Notes: a model not told the origin generated them from the letters alone. Counted from the stretch's first letter, positions 6,866 to 16,539 are shown. The stretch: 62,732 nucleotides of DNA from SZUA-36 sp964650905 (GCA_964650905.1 CAZYVH010000006.1:1-62732); one strand, 5' to 3'. A program made the numbers and translations.

Positions 6866-9481
6866 GTGGATCTGGTAACACTTTATTCCGGTTTACTGCT
6901 GCCCTGGCTGGGCGGTATGCTCTGGCTGGCCTTTGCCGACAAATGTGTCCAGGTACACCCGGTTAATCGTCTGCGCCAGACGGGTTACGGCTTCTTCCTG
7001 GGTTACGCAGTGCTTTTCTTCATCATCCGGCTTGCCGATGCAGTCGTTGGTAAAATCAGCTGGCAAGCCATCATGCTGTTTTTACTATTCTTTAGCAGCG
7101 CTGGTGGCATCGCGTTGTATTTCACACCGGATAATAGTCAACACAAGCCACCGTCGCAGCCGCGTTCATTAAATTTTGCACAGAGAATCCTGATCGCGGT
7201 CCTGCTGTTATGGACAGCCATACACGTCGTATTCATGTCCATCGAGGTTTTCACCCAACCACTTTACCCATGGGACGCCTGGCTGGCATGGGTATACCGC
7301 GCCAAGGCCTGGTTCCTGGCCGGTGGGATGGTTGACGTGGTCAGTCCGACCGACTGGGCAGTCGCCAAATTAGCGGACACCTACACCATTAAAGCCTGGG
7401 CCTATCCCCTGTTTCCATCTGTCATACCCTACTGGGCCGCGCTCAGCCTGGGGCACTGGAGTGAAACCCTGATCAACCTGCCGGCACTATTCGCCGGTAT
7501 CGCTATCGGTATGGCCCTTTACGGCCAGTGCAGGGAATACGGGCTGGGTATTACCACCAGCGTGGCCTGTTGCTACCTTCTGTATTCGATCCCACTGTTC
7601 GGCACACACATCGCACTGGCGGGTTATGCGGATCTGTGGATGACTGCATACACTGGCCTCGGGTTTGTCTATCTCATACGTGGCATCGTAATGCAACGCT
7701 CAGGGGTAAATGGCATGACCTTCATGTTGCCCGGGTTGCTGCTGCTCGCGATGTCGATCATGGTTAAAAATGAAGGCGTTGTCTGGTTTATTACAGCACT
7801 GGTTCTGTTGTTGCTGGCAAACACACGATTACGGGTGGCCCTCCTCTTTGCAGTCGTGCTGGCACTACTGTCATTGATGGCTTTTAGCTTGGGTATTACA
7901 CATCTTGATATACCACTAATCGGTGAAGTTGGCTTCAACAGTAGCCGTCTGACCCTGCCGTTTATAGGTAGTTTTGAACTGGAACTGCACGATATCTGGC
8001 AAGTTTACCTGGATAATTTCTTCGTCATGGGTAGTTGGAATTTGATGGGTTTGTTAATTCTATCCAGTTTGTTACTGTCGCTACAAAAACCGTTCAAGTC
8101 TGAACCAGACCCGGTGAAGCAAACCGCCATCCGCTTTGTTGGTCTGTTTATCGCCACACAATTTTTCGTATTTGGCTTGACTGACCAGGGCTTGTGGGCA
8201 GAAACGTACACTGCTATCAATCGCCTGGTATTGCATTTCGTCCCGGCGTTGTTATTTGCAGCCTTTATTATTATCCATACCCACTTCAAGCCACATGCGT
8301 CGGATGACGAAAAAACCAGCAGGGTCTACAACAACACCACTCGGCTGACCATTTCCATATTTCTTGCTGCACTTATCACCATCGGCAGCGGCTGGGTATT
8401 CCTCTCAATAGACTTACCGGAATCTGAATCTGCGCCAAAAATCATAGCAGCCGCCAACTTTAAATTTGCTTTCGGTCAGGGTCAACCGGTCAGTGATCAC
8501 CTGCTGGTCGATGAGTTTGACAAGGGCTATGCGTTGCTAACCAGTGGCCCCGTGTCAATCAAGGCCAGCGCATTCCCGGCCCTGACGTACACCTGGAAAC
8601 CATCTGTAAACACACAGGAGGCAGCGTTCTTCTGGCGTCAGAAAGGCAATAAAAACGTTGACAGGGAAGACCTTGCCATACCCGGGACCGCCTTGCTGGA
8701 CCTGTCGGTACTTCCCGAGTGGCAAGGCGAAATAACAGAGTTCGGCTTTCTGCTTGCCGGAACAAAACAGCGGACAGTACAACTCGGCACAACCACGCTT
8801 GAACCAGCCAGCCAGATTTTACGCCTTCGTCTGGCCTGGCAGGACTGGACCACATTCCAGGAATGGTCCCAACAGTCCATCAACTTCCTCAAAGCCGGTG
8901 ACCACAGCCAGGTCCCCACGCTACCACCAACAATGATGACATGGCTGCTGCTCAGTGCGCTCTTAGTGCGGCTTGTCAGTGTTAACAGAACAAACCGTGA
9001 TACCCGGAGCTGGATCAGTGTTGTTGGCGTGCTGTTTATGGCTGCCTGGATGGCGACGGATCTGCCCTGGACGCTCAACAACATCCGGCAAGGCAGGCTT
9101 TCAGTGGCAACCCGCCTGCATGTGACAGAAGAACAACGGGCCAGTCTTGCTCTGGATGGTGATATCTACCGTTATATAGAACACCTTAAAGCAGACGTAC
9201 TGGGCGAACATCGTGCGCGAATCCTCATTCTGGGAGATCAGGATGCCATTGACTACTACCTGTTGCGGGCCAAGTATCACTTGCTGCCACACAGCGCCCG
9301 GGTCGTTGCGAGGCTGGATCAGCAACTGTCACCGGCAAACCTGGACTACATCATTTATTTCGGCCCACCCGGCAGTATCAACCGGGAGCCCGGATGGAGC
9401 ACCAGCTGGCAGGATTCCATGCTGCAAATTGACAACAGCCAATGGGGCGTCGTTTACCGTGTTGATTCAGGTCAACGGTAA
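6866..9481 (+). CDS. Large polytopic membrane protein, probable GT-C glycosyltransferase
   Basis: The 871-residue protein has many hydrophobic helices through about residue 540, a soluble insert near 545-690, two further helices near 695-745 and a C-terminal soluble part. The first large loop carries YPWDAWLAWVYRAKAW around 135, resembling the acidic WDAW motif in loop 1 of GT-C enzymes that use lipid-phosphate sugars. The start is a GTG at 6866, 35 bases behind the DUF2304 gene. It is likely the terminal transferase of this cluster, acting on the periplasmic side (inference). No close named homologue is recognised. Confidence 0.6.
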   Translation: MDLVTLYSGLLLPWLGGMLWLAFADKCVQVHPVNRLRQTGYGFFLGYAVLFFIIRLADAVVGKISWQAIMLFLLFFSSAGGIALYFTPDNSQHKPPSQPRSLNFAQRILIAVLLLWTAIHVVFMSIEVFTQPLYPWDAWLAWVYRAKAWFLAGGMVDVVSPTDWAVAKLADTYTIKAWAYPLFPSVIPYWAALSLGHWSETLINLPALFAGIAIGMALYGQCREYGLGITTSVACCYLLYSIPLFGTHIALAGYADLWMTAYTGLGFVYLIRGIVMQRSGVNGMTFMLPGLLLLAMSIMVKNEGVVWFITALVLLLLANTRLRVALLFAVVLALLSLMAFSLGITHLDIPLIGEVGFNSSRLTLPFIGSFELELHDIWQVYLDNFFVMGSWNLMGLLILSSLLLSLQKPFKSEPDPVKQTAIRFVGLFIATQFFVFGLTDQGLWAETYTAINRLVLHFVPALLFAAFIIIHTHFKPHASDDEKTSRVYNNTTRLTISIFLAALITIGSGWVFLSIDLPESESAPKIIAAANFKFAFGQGQPVSDHLLVDEFDKGYALLTSGPVSIKASAFPALTYTWKPSVNTQEAAFFWRQKGNKNVDREDLAIPGTALLDLSVLPEWQGEITEFGFLLAGTKQRTVQLGTTTLEPASQILRLRLAWQDWTTFQEWSQQSINFLKAGDHSQVPTLPPTMMTWLLLSALLVRLVSVNRTNRDTRSWISVVGVLFMAAWMATDLPWTLNNIRQGRLSVATRLHVTEEQRASLALDGDIYRYIEHLKADVLGEHRARILILGDQDAIDYYLLRAKYHLLPHSARVVARLDQQLSPANLDYIIYFGPPGSINREPGWSTSWQDSMLQIDNSQWGVVYRVDSGQR

Positions 9482-9592
9482 TCATCAGCATTGATTCGAT
9501 CAAATCCTGCCACACAAGTAACCACGTGTTTATTTTCAATCGGACACATGCATTGTTATAGTTGGTTCTGGTCAAAAACGGAAAAAGAGAAC

Positions 9593-10597
9593 ATGGATTC
9601 TGATTTGAAGGTTGTTGCAGACACCGAGCAGAACAAGCCTGAAGCAACGCCAGAGACTGGTTCTGGCAAAAAAAATGTTGTCGAACCGGAATTAATTTAT
9701 GCCGATCCGAACGAACATTATCTGGGTGGCGAATATTCTTCATCCATCATCAAAAAAATGCGCAAGGATCCAGCAGCCATCGGTAGGCTGTTTAAAGAGG
9801 GCAAATATCCATATACCGATAAAATTCCAAGGAGTAAGTATCTGAAAGAAAAGCTCAAACTGCAGATTGAATTACTCAAAGTCCAGAACTGGGTGAAATT
9901 GACCGGCCAGAAAATCGTGTTGATATTCGAGGGCCGGGACGCTGCCGGCAAGGGTGGCACCATCAAGCGTTTCATGGAACATTTGAACCCCCGTGCTGCC
10001 AAGGTGGTGGCACTTGAAAAACCAACACAGCATGAAATGGGGCAGTGGTACTTCCAGCGTTACATCGAGCACCTGCCCACCCGTGGAGAAATCCTGTTTC
10101 TGGACCGGTCCTGGTACAACCGCGCCGGTGTGGAGCGGGTCATGGGCTTTTGCAACTCTGCAGAATACCTGGAATTCATGCGCCAGTGCCCGGATTTTGA
10201 ACGCATGCTGGTCAATTCCGGTATCCGTCTGTTCAAGTATTATTTTTCAGTCACGAAAAAGGAACAGCGGGCACGTTTTGAGGCACGCAAGAATGATCCA
10301 CTGAAACAGTGGAAAATGAGTCCGGTCGACGAGGCAGCGGTAGATTTGTGGGACGAATACAAACGGGCCAAGGAGGCCATGTTTTTCTATACCGACACCG
10401 CATCCTGCCCATGGACCATTGTCAAATCAGATGATAAAAAGCGAGCCAGGCTCAATTGTATGCAACACTTTCTGAGCCACCTTGAGTATCCGGGTAAGGA
10501 TCGTGATGTCGTGTTCGAAGCCGACCCACTGATTGTCGGTTCGCCGTCACAGGTTATACGCAAAAATATCCACCTGGACATCTGGCCGAATAAATAG
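9593..10597 (+). CDS. ppk2: Polyphosphate kinase 2 family protein
   Basis: Transfers phosphate between polyphosphate and nucleotides. The 334-residue protein has a Walker A, FEGRDAAGKGG, near residue 113, a Walker B-like LFLDRSWYNRAG near 170 and the lid segment KNDPLKQWKMSPVD near 245. This is the single-domain class I PPK2 layout with an N-terminal extension of about 85 residues. The ATG at 9593 follows an AAGAGA site; the open frame back to 9491 lacks a plausible ribosome site. Its stop abuts the stop of the convergent rfbB-like gene with no base between them. Confidence 0.93.
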   Translation: MDSDLKVVADTEQNKPEATPETGSGKKNVVEPELIYADPNEHYLGGEYSSSIIKKMRKDPAAIGRLFKEGKYPYTDKIPRSKYLKEKLKLQIELLKVQNWVKLTGQKIVLIFEGRDAAGKGGTIKRFMEHLNPRAAKVVALEKPTQHEMGQWYFQRYIEHLPTRGEILFLDRSWYNRAGVERVMGFCNSAEYLEFMRQCPDFERMLVNSGIRLFKYYFSVTKKEQRARFEARKNDPLKQWKMSPVDEAAVDLWDEYKRAKEAMFFYTDTASCPWTIVKSDDKKRARLNCMQHFLSHLEYPGKDRDVVFEADPLIVGSPSQVIRKNIHLDIWPNK

Positions 10598-11665
10598 TCA
10601 GCGGCCACCTTCCCCGAGCCGTTCCAGGCGATAACTACCGTCTACCACTCGCTGCCACCATTGCTTGTTTTCAAGGTACCAGCTAACCGTCTTGCGAATA
10701 CCCGACTTAAAATCTTCCGCTGGTGCCCAGCCTAAATCAGTGTTGATCCTGCTGGCGTCGATTGCATAACGCTCGTCATGCCCCGGACGGTCATCAACAA
10801 ACGTAATCAGTTCCTGGAAGCTTCCGACCCCCGCTGGTTTATCCCTGACAGCATCATCCATGATCGCGCAAATGGTCCTGACCACATCGATATTTCTTTT
10901 CTCGTTCAGCCCCCCGATGTTATAGGTCTCCCCGACCTCACCGCATCTCAGGACACGGTATAGTGCACGTGCATGGTCATCCACATATAACCAGTCACGA
11001 ATCTGTCTGCCATCGCCATATATTGGCAGTGGCTGGCCCTTGAGGGCATTCAATATCATGTGTGGTATTAATTTTTCCGGGAACTGGAAAGGCCCGTAAT
11101 TGTTGGAGCAATTGCTTAGCAGTGCCGGCAATTTGAAGGTCCGTACCCAGGCCCTCACTAAATGGTCCGAACCCGCCTTAGTCGCCGCATAGGGAGAGCT
11201 CGGATCATAGCGCGTGTCCTCGCAAAACAGGTCATCGCAGCCAGCAAGGTCACCGTAGACTTCATCGGTGGAGACATGCAGAAAGCGGAAACCGGTCTGT
11301 GCGCCAACCGGCAACCGGGCCCAGTATGACCTGGCCGCCTCAAGCAGGGTATAGGTGCCCACCATGTTGGTCTGGATGAAATCACCGGGGCCGTCAATCG
11401 ACCGGTCGACGTGGCTTTCAGCAGCGAGGTGCATGACCGCGTCTGGCTGGTGCACGGCAAACACCTGCTCCAATGCATCCCGGTCGCAGATATCGGCCTG
11501 CACAAAGTGGTAATGGTCTGAATCTGCGACCGTGACCAGCGAATCCAGGTTGCCGGCGTAAGTCAACTTATCCAGATTGATGACCTTGCAATCAGTGTCA
11601 TTGATCAGAAATCGGATAAGTGCGGAACCGATAAAACCGGCACCACCGGTTACAAGAATTTTCAT
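10598..11665 (-). CDS. rfbB: dTDP-glucose 4,6-dehydratase
   Basis: Converts dTDP-D-glucose to dTDP-4-dehydro-6-deoxy-D-glucose, the second step toward dTDP-rhamnose and related deoxysugars. The 355-residue protein is an extended SDR. It starts KILVTGGAGFIGSA (NAD-binding Rossmann), has THVSTDEVYGDL-type sequence (HVSTDEVYGDLAG) with the catalytic Asp-Glu pair, and YAATKAGSDHLV with the YxxxK pair. I chose the ATG at 11665; the longer frame to 11734 adds an implausible extension. No rmlA, rmlC or rmlD is adjacent, so the rest of the pathway must be elsewhere. It is convergent with ppk2. Confidence 0.93.
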   Translation of the reverse strand: MKILVTGGAGFIGSALIRFLINDTDCKVINLDKLTYAGNLDSLVTVADSDHYHFVQADICDRDALEQVFAVHQPDAVMHLAAESHVDRSIDGPGDFIQTNMVGTYTLLEAARSYWARLPVGAQTGFRFLHVSTDEVYGDLAGCDDLFCEDTRYDPSSPYAATKAGSDHLVRAWVRTFKLPALLSNCSNNYGPFQFPEKLIPHMILNALKGQPLPIYGDGRQIRDWLYVDDHARALYRVLRCGEVGETYNIGGLNEKRNIDVVRTICAIMDDAVRDKPAGVGSFQELITFVDDRPGHDERYAIDASRINTDLGWAPAEDFKSGIRKTVSWYLENKQWWQRVVDGSYRLERLGEGGR

Positions 11666-11835
11666 ACAATGCCAAGCCTTGTTTTTGACGCGATCATTAT
11701 AGCGTGGTGCCCGTATCAACAACACACCCGCCAACTATGAGACAGACCGCACAGCCCGGGCGTTGAACTGCGACATTACCGTGCGCAGAACGTGTAGAAT
11801 CGCCAGCGTGAAAATCAAATCCATACTGGTGAAAG

Positions 11836-12933
11836 ATGCGGTCTAGCATGTTCTGGACATTTCATCTTCTGGGTTGGGCGTTGTGGGGTATTGCCGGCAA
11901 GTACCTTTACACCCGGGCCATGCTGGATGAAATCGCCCCGAATTACGCGGCCTATGTTGCAGTTATCACTGTCATCGGCATGCTCATATCCCTGGCATTG
12001 CGCTACCTCTACCGGTTTTTGTGGAAAAGACCACTGTGGCTGCAGATCATTGGGATTCTCGCCGGTAGCAGTCTGGCGGGATATGCATGGATCAGTGCCC
12101 GCGGCTATATATTTTACGGCTGGATAGAAAAAGCGCCTGACATGCTCGCGTGGGCTAAAAAGATGGGTGACGCAGCCGAAATATATGAAAAAGTCTCTTT
12201 TGTTGAGGGCTACTCGAGCAGCATCACTATCATGCTTGCCTGGAGTGTGCTCTATTTTGCCATCAAGTCCTATCAGGCGTTCCAGGAGTTGCGGGAGAGC
12301 GCCTTAAAATCAGCTGCAATGGCCCACGAAGCGCAGCTAAAGATGTTGCGCTACCAGCTCAACCCACATTTCCTGTTTAATACGCTCAATGCCATATCCA
12401 CCCTGGTGCTGGAGCAGAATACGGAACTGGCCAATCACATGGTGACACGGCTTGCCAGCTTTCTGCGTTTTTCACTGGACAACGACCCTCTGCAGAAAAT
12501 AACACTGGCGCAGGAACTCGAGGCATTAAAGCTCTACCTGGATATCGAAAAAGTCCGTTTTGAAGACCGCCTGACGCTGGATCTGGATATAGAGGACGAC
12601 GCCAAACGAGCACTTATTCCCAGCCTGCTTTTGCAACCACTCATTGAAAACGCCATCAAGTATGGCATCGCGCGGTCAGAAAACGGTGGTCATCTGAAGA
12701 TTTCCGCCCGGGTTTTCTCCGGGGATCTGCTACTTGAACTGAGCGATGACGGCCCCGGTTGTGAACTGGTCGACGGCCATATCCCTGACACCCGGGGCGT
12801 TGGCCTCAGTAATACCCGCGAGCGCCTGGCAACTCTGTACGGTGCTGAACATTCAGTCCGGCTACAACCTACCGAACCACACGGCCTGACCATCTGCATC
12901 CGCATCCCTTTTACACCTGATGTTATAAAGTAA
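11836..12933 (+). CDS. LytS/AlgZ-type sensor histidine kinase
   Basis: The 365-residue protein has four hydrophobic helices (about 5-22, 39-56, 68-85 and 128-145), then a His_kinase domain (PF06580 type) with LRYQLNPHFLFNTLNAI, where His178 is the likely phosphorylation site. It ends in a HATPase domain with PLIENAIKYGI (N box), DDGPGCE (G1) and GVGLSNTRERL (G2). Kinases of this type usually pair with a LytTR response regulator. None is next to it; the following gene is convergent, 2 bases away, so it is an orphan here. The sensed signal is unknown. Confidence 0.9.
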   Translation: MRSSMFWTFHLLGWALWGIAGKYLYTRAMLDEIAPNYAAYVAVITVIGMLISLALRYLYRFLWKRPLWLQIIGILAGSSLAGYAWISARGYIFYGWIEKAPDMLAWAKKMGDAAEIYEKVSFVEGYSSSITIMLAWSVLYFAIKSYQAFQELRESALKSAAMAHEAQLKMLRYQLNPHFLFNTLNAISTLVLEQNTELANHMVTRLASFLRFSLDNDPLQKITLAQELEALKLYLDIEKVRFEDRLTLDLDIEDDAKRALIPSLLLQPLIENAIKYGIARSENGGHLKISARVFSGDLLLELSDDGPGCELVDGHIPDTRGVGLSNTRERLATLYGAEHSVRLQPTEPHGLTICIRIPFTPDVIK

Positions 12934-12935
12934 TT

Positions 12936-14651
12936 TCAGTGGGTGGACATCGATCGGTGGTATTGGTGTGCACTGCGCTGTGCATGAATCATGGTTTCGA
13001 TTTCCCGTGCAAACGCGGGCTTTTTATCCAGCCATTCGATCCGGTTACCCGGCACCTTCAGGCGATATTCATGCCGCCCCTGGTCTGACTGGTCAAATAC
13101 ACCCAGCTTGTCAATCAGCTCAACGTGGCCATACTTGCGGTTGTAGCGTTCAACCCAGATCGGATGGGGCGACAGAGGTGCCTGCGGGTCCTGCATTTTT
13201 CCTGAATCCCGTAACAGGTCCGACTGTTGAAAAAAACGCCGGTCAATTACACCCTGTGGATAATCCTTACCGATCACCAGCAGTGGTATCCGTGCACGGG
13301 CGCTGTCGCCATACCTTGTGGTTTCGGCGGCGGTTAATGGGCGCATTTGGCGGTGATCACCGGTGATCACCAAGATACCCTGCTCAAAATAGCCCACAGC
13401 CTTCAATTGCCGGTAAAAATTGGTCAACTGCTGCAAACTCCATGCCCAGACCGCCTCAGCCGTATCTGGCCCTTTGACAGGGTTGGTATAAGGCAGATGG
13501 GTGCTGGTCGTTGCCAGGACCAGTAAAATTGGCCGTTTTTTGGGTGTCAGCCTGCCAAGCGTGGCAAGTGCCTCACCGTAGAGCAGGTCATCTGCCGGCG
13601 CACCCTGTACAACGCGTTTGGCAGTACGCAACGCTTCAATCTCATCACGGCCACGGCTATCGTCAATTCCGATACCTGCAAGGTATCGATCGAGTCCAAT
13701 AAAAGACAACTCGGCATTGGTCAAAAAGCTGGTGTAGTAACCAGCATCCCGATACACCCCAACAACAGCAGTCTGGCTGGAAAATTCATCAAACATGTAG
13801 GGCGTCGCAGTAGGAAAATGCATGGGCGGGAAACCACTCAGCAATGAGATGATACCGCCTTCAGAAGCCTGATGGTTGGCAAAAAAATTGCTGAACAGCA
13901 GGCCATACCCGGCCAGTTCATCAAAGCTATCGAGCAATTTTCCAACACCCGATACCTTGTATGAATTAATCGCGGACAGTGATTCAACAATGACCAGGAT
14001 GATATCGGGTTTCGCTGCTGGTATCGTCACTGGGGGCTTGATCAAGCCTGAATAAAATTCGATTTGCCGGGTAGAATACTTTGCAACAGATACCCGGTGA
14101 CGATAGCTCTCAAACAGGCTGCCAGGATTGAGCATGGCGTAGCGAGTGAGTGGTTCCGGGGCATTGAATACGGCCACAACACCGAGCACCCACAACAATC
14201 CCAGAAGAATGAGACTGACCTGTTGCAGCAATTTTGAAAACGGCCGGGAAAGAAACAGCGAACCAAAAAATAAACCGATGGCCAGATAGGTCCGACTGTC
14301 AAAAAAGCTTTGCACGACATCCCATTCCACCACATAGCGCCCGATATCAAATACATTGGCATGCTCATTCAGCGCCAGCACGACTAGACTATCGAGCAGG
14401 TAAAAAGCACCCATCAGAAACAACACGAGCCAGCTTAATCTGCGCCCCCAGTTACTTTTTGAACGAACGGACCAGATTGATACAAGCAGCAGTAGGGCAA
14501 TGTAAAAGAAATCGAGCGACCAAAGTGCATAAAAACTCTTCCAGGGCGCGTGCATGCTGCCGGTCAGCACGCCAGCCTTGTAAAGGCCAAGCACGAGTGC
14601 AAACAGAACCATCCCAAGGGGCAAATTATTTCTGCGAAAAAAGACTGGCAT
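12936..14651 (-). CDS. Membrane-anchored sulfatase-fold protein (LTA synthase family)
   Basis: The 571-residue protein has five N-terminal helices (to about residue 165) and a periplasmic alkaline-phosphatase-fold domain from about 210. Metal and catalytic positions are visible: Glu223 in VIVESLSA, a probable Ser263 nucleophile in NHQASEGGI (Thr in classical LtaS), and VITGDHRQ with the Asp-His pair. In Gram-negatives such enzymes transfer phosphoglycerol or phosphoethanolamine to glycans or lipid A. The surrounding glycan genes fit decoration of an envelope polymer (inference). Its stop lies 2 bases from that of the convergent histidine kinase. Confidence 0.82.
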   Translation of the reverse strand: MPVFFRRNNLPLGMVLFALVLGLYKAGVLTGSMHAPWKSFYALWSLDFFYIALLLLVSIWSVRSKSNWGRRLSWLVLFLMGAFYLLDSLVVLALNEHANVFDIGRYVVEWDVVQSFFDSRTYLAIGLFFGSLFLSRPFSKLLQQVSLILLGLLWVLGVVAVFNAPEPLTRYAMLNPGSLFESYRHRVSVAKYSTRQIEFYSGLIKPPVTIPAAKPDIILVIVESLSAINSYKVSGVGKLLDSFDELAGYGLLFSNFFANHQASEGGIISLLSGFPPMHFPTATPYMFDEFSSQTAVVGVYRDAGYYTSFLTNAELSFIGLDRYLAGIGIDDSRGRDEIEALRTAKRVVQGAPADDLLYGEALATLGRLTPKKRPILLVLATTSTHLPYTNPVKGPDTAEAVWAWSLQQLTNFYRQLKAVGYFEQGILVITGDHRQMRPLTAAETTRYGDSARARIPLLVIGKDYPQGVIDRRFFQQSDLLRDSGKMQDPQAPLSPHPIWVERYNRKYGHVELIDKLGVFDQSDQGRHEYRLKVPGNRIEWLDKKPAFAREIETMIHAQRSAHQYHRSMSTH

Positions 14652-15054
14652 GTAGCGGGATTATAAGGGGGAGATGGCTTACAAAACATTGAAACAGCAT
14701 TTTTTCTGGCTTTAAATTCCCTATGTGCAAATTTTATTTTTGTTAAATTATATTACCCGTCCATTGCAGCGAGAACCCTGGTGTCCGGATGAAACGCCAC
14801 CTGTTGATGTAGCAATGGACCACATAAGTGCATGTAAGCTTACAAAGTTCATCGGGCTGTGATAAATTCGCATAAACTCGTCAATACCTGAGCGTATGGT
14901 GGTATCCGTATGACAGACGAATTGGATATGGGTTTTTTCATCAAGCACTGGTGTGCACTGGACCAGCAAAGGGGTGATGACCGCTAATACGTGGACCGGT
15001 TTGCAAAACTGAAAGGATATTGAATGTCATGCACGGCTTAAATAGGTATGGGTC
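14652..15054. other. Divergent intergenic region, about 400 bases
   Basis: No convincing coding frame. The part next to the sulfatase gene is A+T-rich, with TATATT at 14748-14753 as a possible -10 box and no clear -35. The stem-loop at 14759-14820 begins about where a transcript from that box would start. Promoters for both flanking genes presumably lie here. Confidence 0.4.
14759..14820. other. Inverted repeat able to form a 62-nt stem-loop
   Basis: GTCCATTGC at 14759-14767 is perfectly complementary to 14812-14820. An inner GGTG/CACC stem lies between them. It could be the 5' end of a leader RNA for the downstream reductase gene, or an operator. There is no T-tract, so it is not a terminator on the plus strand. 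Confidence 0.35.
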
Positions 15055-16037
15055 TTGACCGCTATCGATGCCTACACCGCTTCCCTGTTCGGTCTGAAAG
15101 GGAAAATCGCACTGGTCACGGGTGGCGCCACAGGTATTGGCTATATGCTCACAAGTGCCCTGGTTACCGCCGGCGCAAAAGTCTACATAGCCTCGCGCAA
15201 GCTGGACGTCTGTCAAAAGGCCGCAGCGAGTCTCTGTGATCTGGCCGGCAGTTGCGTTCCCTTCGGTACTGACCTATCCATGGAGGAAGGCGTATTGTCG
15301 TTGTCCCGGTTTATCGCCTCCAATGAACCGCATCTGGACATCCTGGTCAATAATTCAGGTCGCAGTTGGGGTGCGGCCTTTGAGCAGTTCCCGTGGCAGG
15401 CCTGGGATGACATCATGACCCTGAACGTCACCGCACCATTTACGCTGACCCAAAAACTAACGCCCCTTCTGGCGGCTGCCGGCACCGCTGACGCGCCTTC
15501 AAGGGTGATCAATATGGGCTCAATTATGGGCACGCAGCCGCATGGGTTTCCCGCCTATTCCTATTCCGCAAGTAAGGCGGCTGTCCACCACATCACGCGT
15601 TACCTGAGCAATGAACTGGCACCACGGCATATCACCGTGAACGCCATCGCCCCGGGACCCTTCCCGAGTGGCATGACCGCGTTTTTCACCCACAACGAAA
15701 AGCTCAAAACAGCANNNNNNNNNNNNNNNNNNNNNNNNNNNNNNNNNNNNNNNNNNNNNNNNNNNNNNNNNNNNNNNNNNNNNNNNNNNNNNNNNNNNNN
15801 NNNNNNNNNNNNNNCTTCCCGAGTGGCATGACCGCGTTTTTCACCCACAACGAAAAGCTCAAAACAGCAGTTTCAAAAGCTGTTCCACTGGGACGGCTCG
15901 GCCGGCCCGCAGATATTGCAGGATTACTCCTGTGTCTGTGTGGTGCGGGTGGTGCCTATATAACGGGTGCTGTTATTCCGCTGGATGGTGGTATGAATTC
16001 AGCCCGTACACCCGGTCTTGAACAGGGCCTTGAGTAG
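15055..16037 (+). CDS. SDR family oxidoreductase, RhlG-like (interrupted by an assembly gap)
   Basis: NAD(P)H-dependent short-chain reductase. TGGATGIG near residue 22 binds the cofactor, LVNNSGRSWG lies near 100, and the catalytic Ser...YSASK follows GSIMGTQPHG near 170. The end IAPGPFPSGMT and GAYITGAVIPLDGGM resembles RhlG-type 3-oxoacyl reductases (recalled similarity). The gap at 15715-15814 is flanked by identical 55-base copies. Collapsing one copy and the N run restores one continuous frame (KLKTA followed by VSKAVPLGR), so the gene is probably intact at about 275 residues. The start is a TTG at 15055. The MaoC hydratase gene follows after 24 bases. Confidence 0.85.
15715..15814. other. 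Assembly gap (100 N) with duplicated 55-bp flanks
   Basis: Exactly 100 N. Bases 15660-15714 and 15815-15869 are identical, which fits contigs that overlap by one assembly k-mer but were joined with a default gap. True missing sequence is probably none. Confidence 0.9.
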
Positions 16038-16061
16038 GGCCAGCTAACACCAGGATTAAAA

Positions 16062-16535
16062 ATGATTGAAGGCAACATTTCACTCGAAGAATTCAAAAAC
16101 AGTGCGGGCACCCAACTGAAACCGTCAGATTGGCTGCTGATCGACCAGGCGCGCATTAACTTGTTTGCGGATGCCACCAGCGATCACCAATTTATCCACG
16201 TGGATACTGAAAAAGCCGCAGCCACACCCTTTGGTTCCACCATCGCTCATGGCTTCCTGACACTGTCCTTGCTCTCTCACTTGATGGGTCAGACCATGCT
16301 GATACCCCATGGAACGGTCATGGGTATTAACTACGGCTCGAACAAAGTACGATTTTTACAACCCGTCAAGGTCAATTCGCGGGTGCGTACAAAGGCCAGG
16401 ATAGAAAGCGTCAGCGAAAGACCTGGCCATCAGTTCCTGCTTAAAAGCTCGGTCACTGTCGAGATTGAAAATGAGCAACGCCCAGCCCTCGTGGCGGAAA
16501 TACTTTCCCTCTACGTCGTCAAGCCACTGCAATGA
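16062..16535 (+). CDS. MaoC family enoyl-CoA/acyl hydratase
   Basis: The 157-residue hot-dog fold protein has the (R)-specific hydratase signature FADATSDHQFIHVD around residue 35, with Asp and His as the catalytic pair, and TIAHGFLTLSLL around 65. It hydrates trans-2-enoyl thioesters to (R)-3-hydroxyacyl thioesters. Next to the RhlG-like reductase it could form a short route to or from 3-hydroxyacyl groups, for instance in lipid or polyhydroxyalkanoate precursors (inference). The spacing to the upstream gene is 24 bases. Length is normal. Confidence 0.9.
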   Translation: MIEGNISLEEFKNSAGTQLKPSDWLLIDQARINLFADATSDHQFIHVDTEKAAATPFGSTIAHGFLTLSLLSHLMGQTMLIPHGTVMGINYGSNKVRFLQPVKVNSRVRTKARIESVSERPGHQFLLKSSVTVEIENEQRPALVAEILSLYVVKPLQ

Positions 16536-16539
16536 CGTT

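Noticed and set aside
14748..14969. A 73-codon minus-strand frame in the intergenic region
   Set aside because: No family resemblance, no ribosome site and overlap with the stem-loop at 14759-14820.
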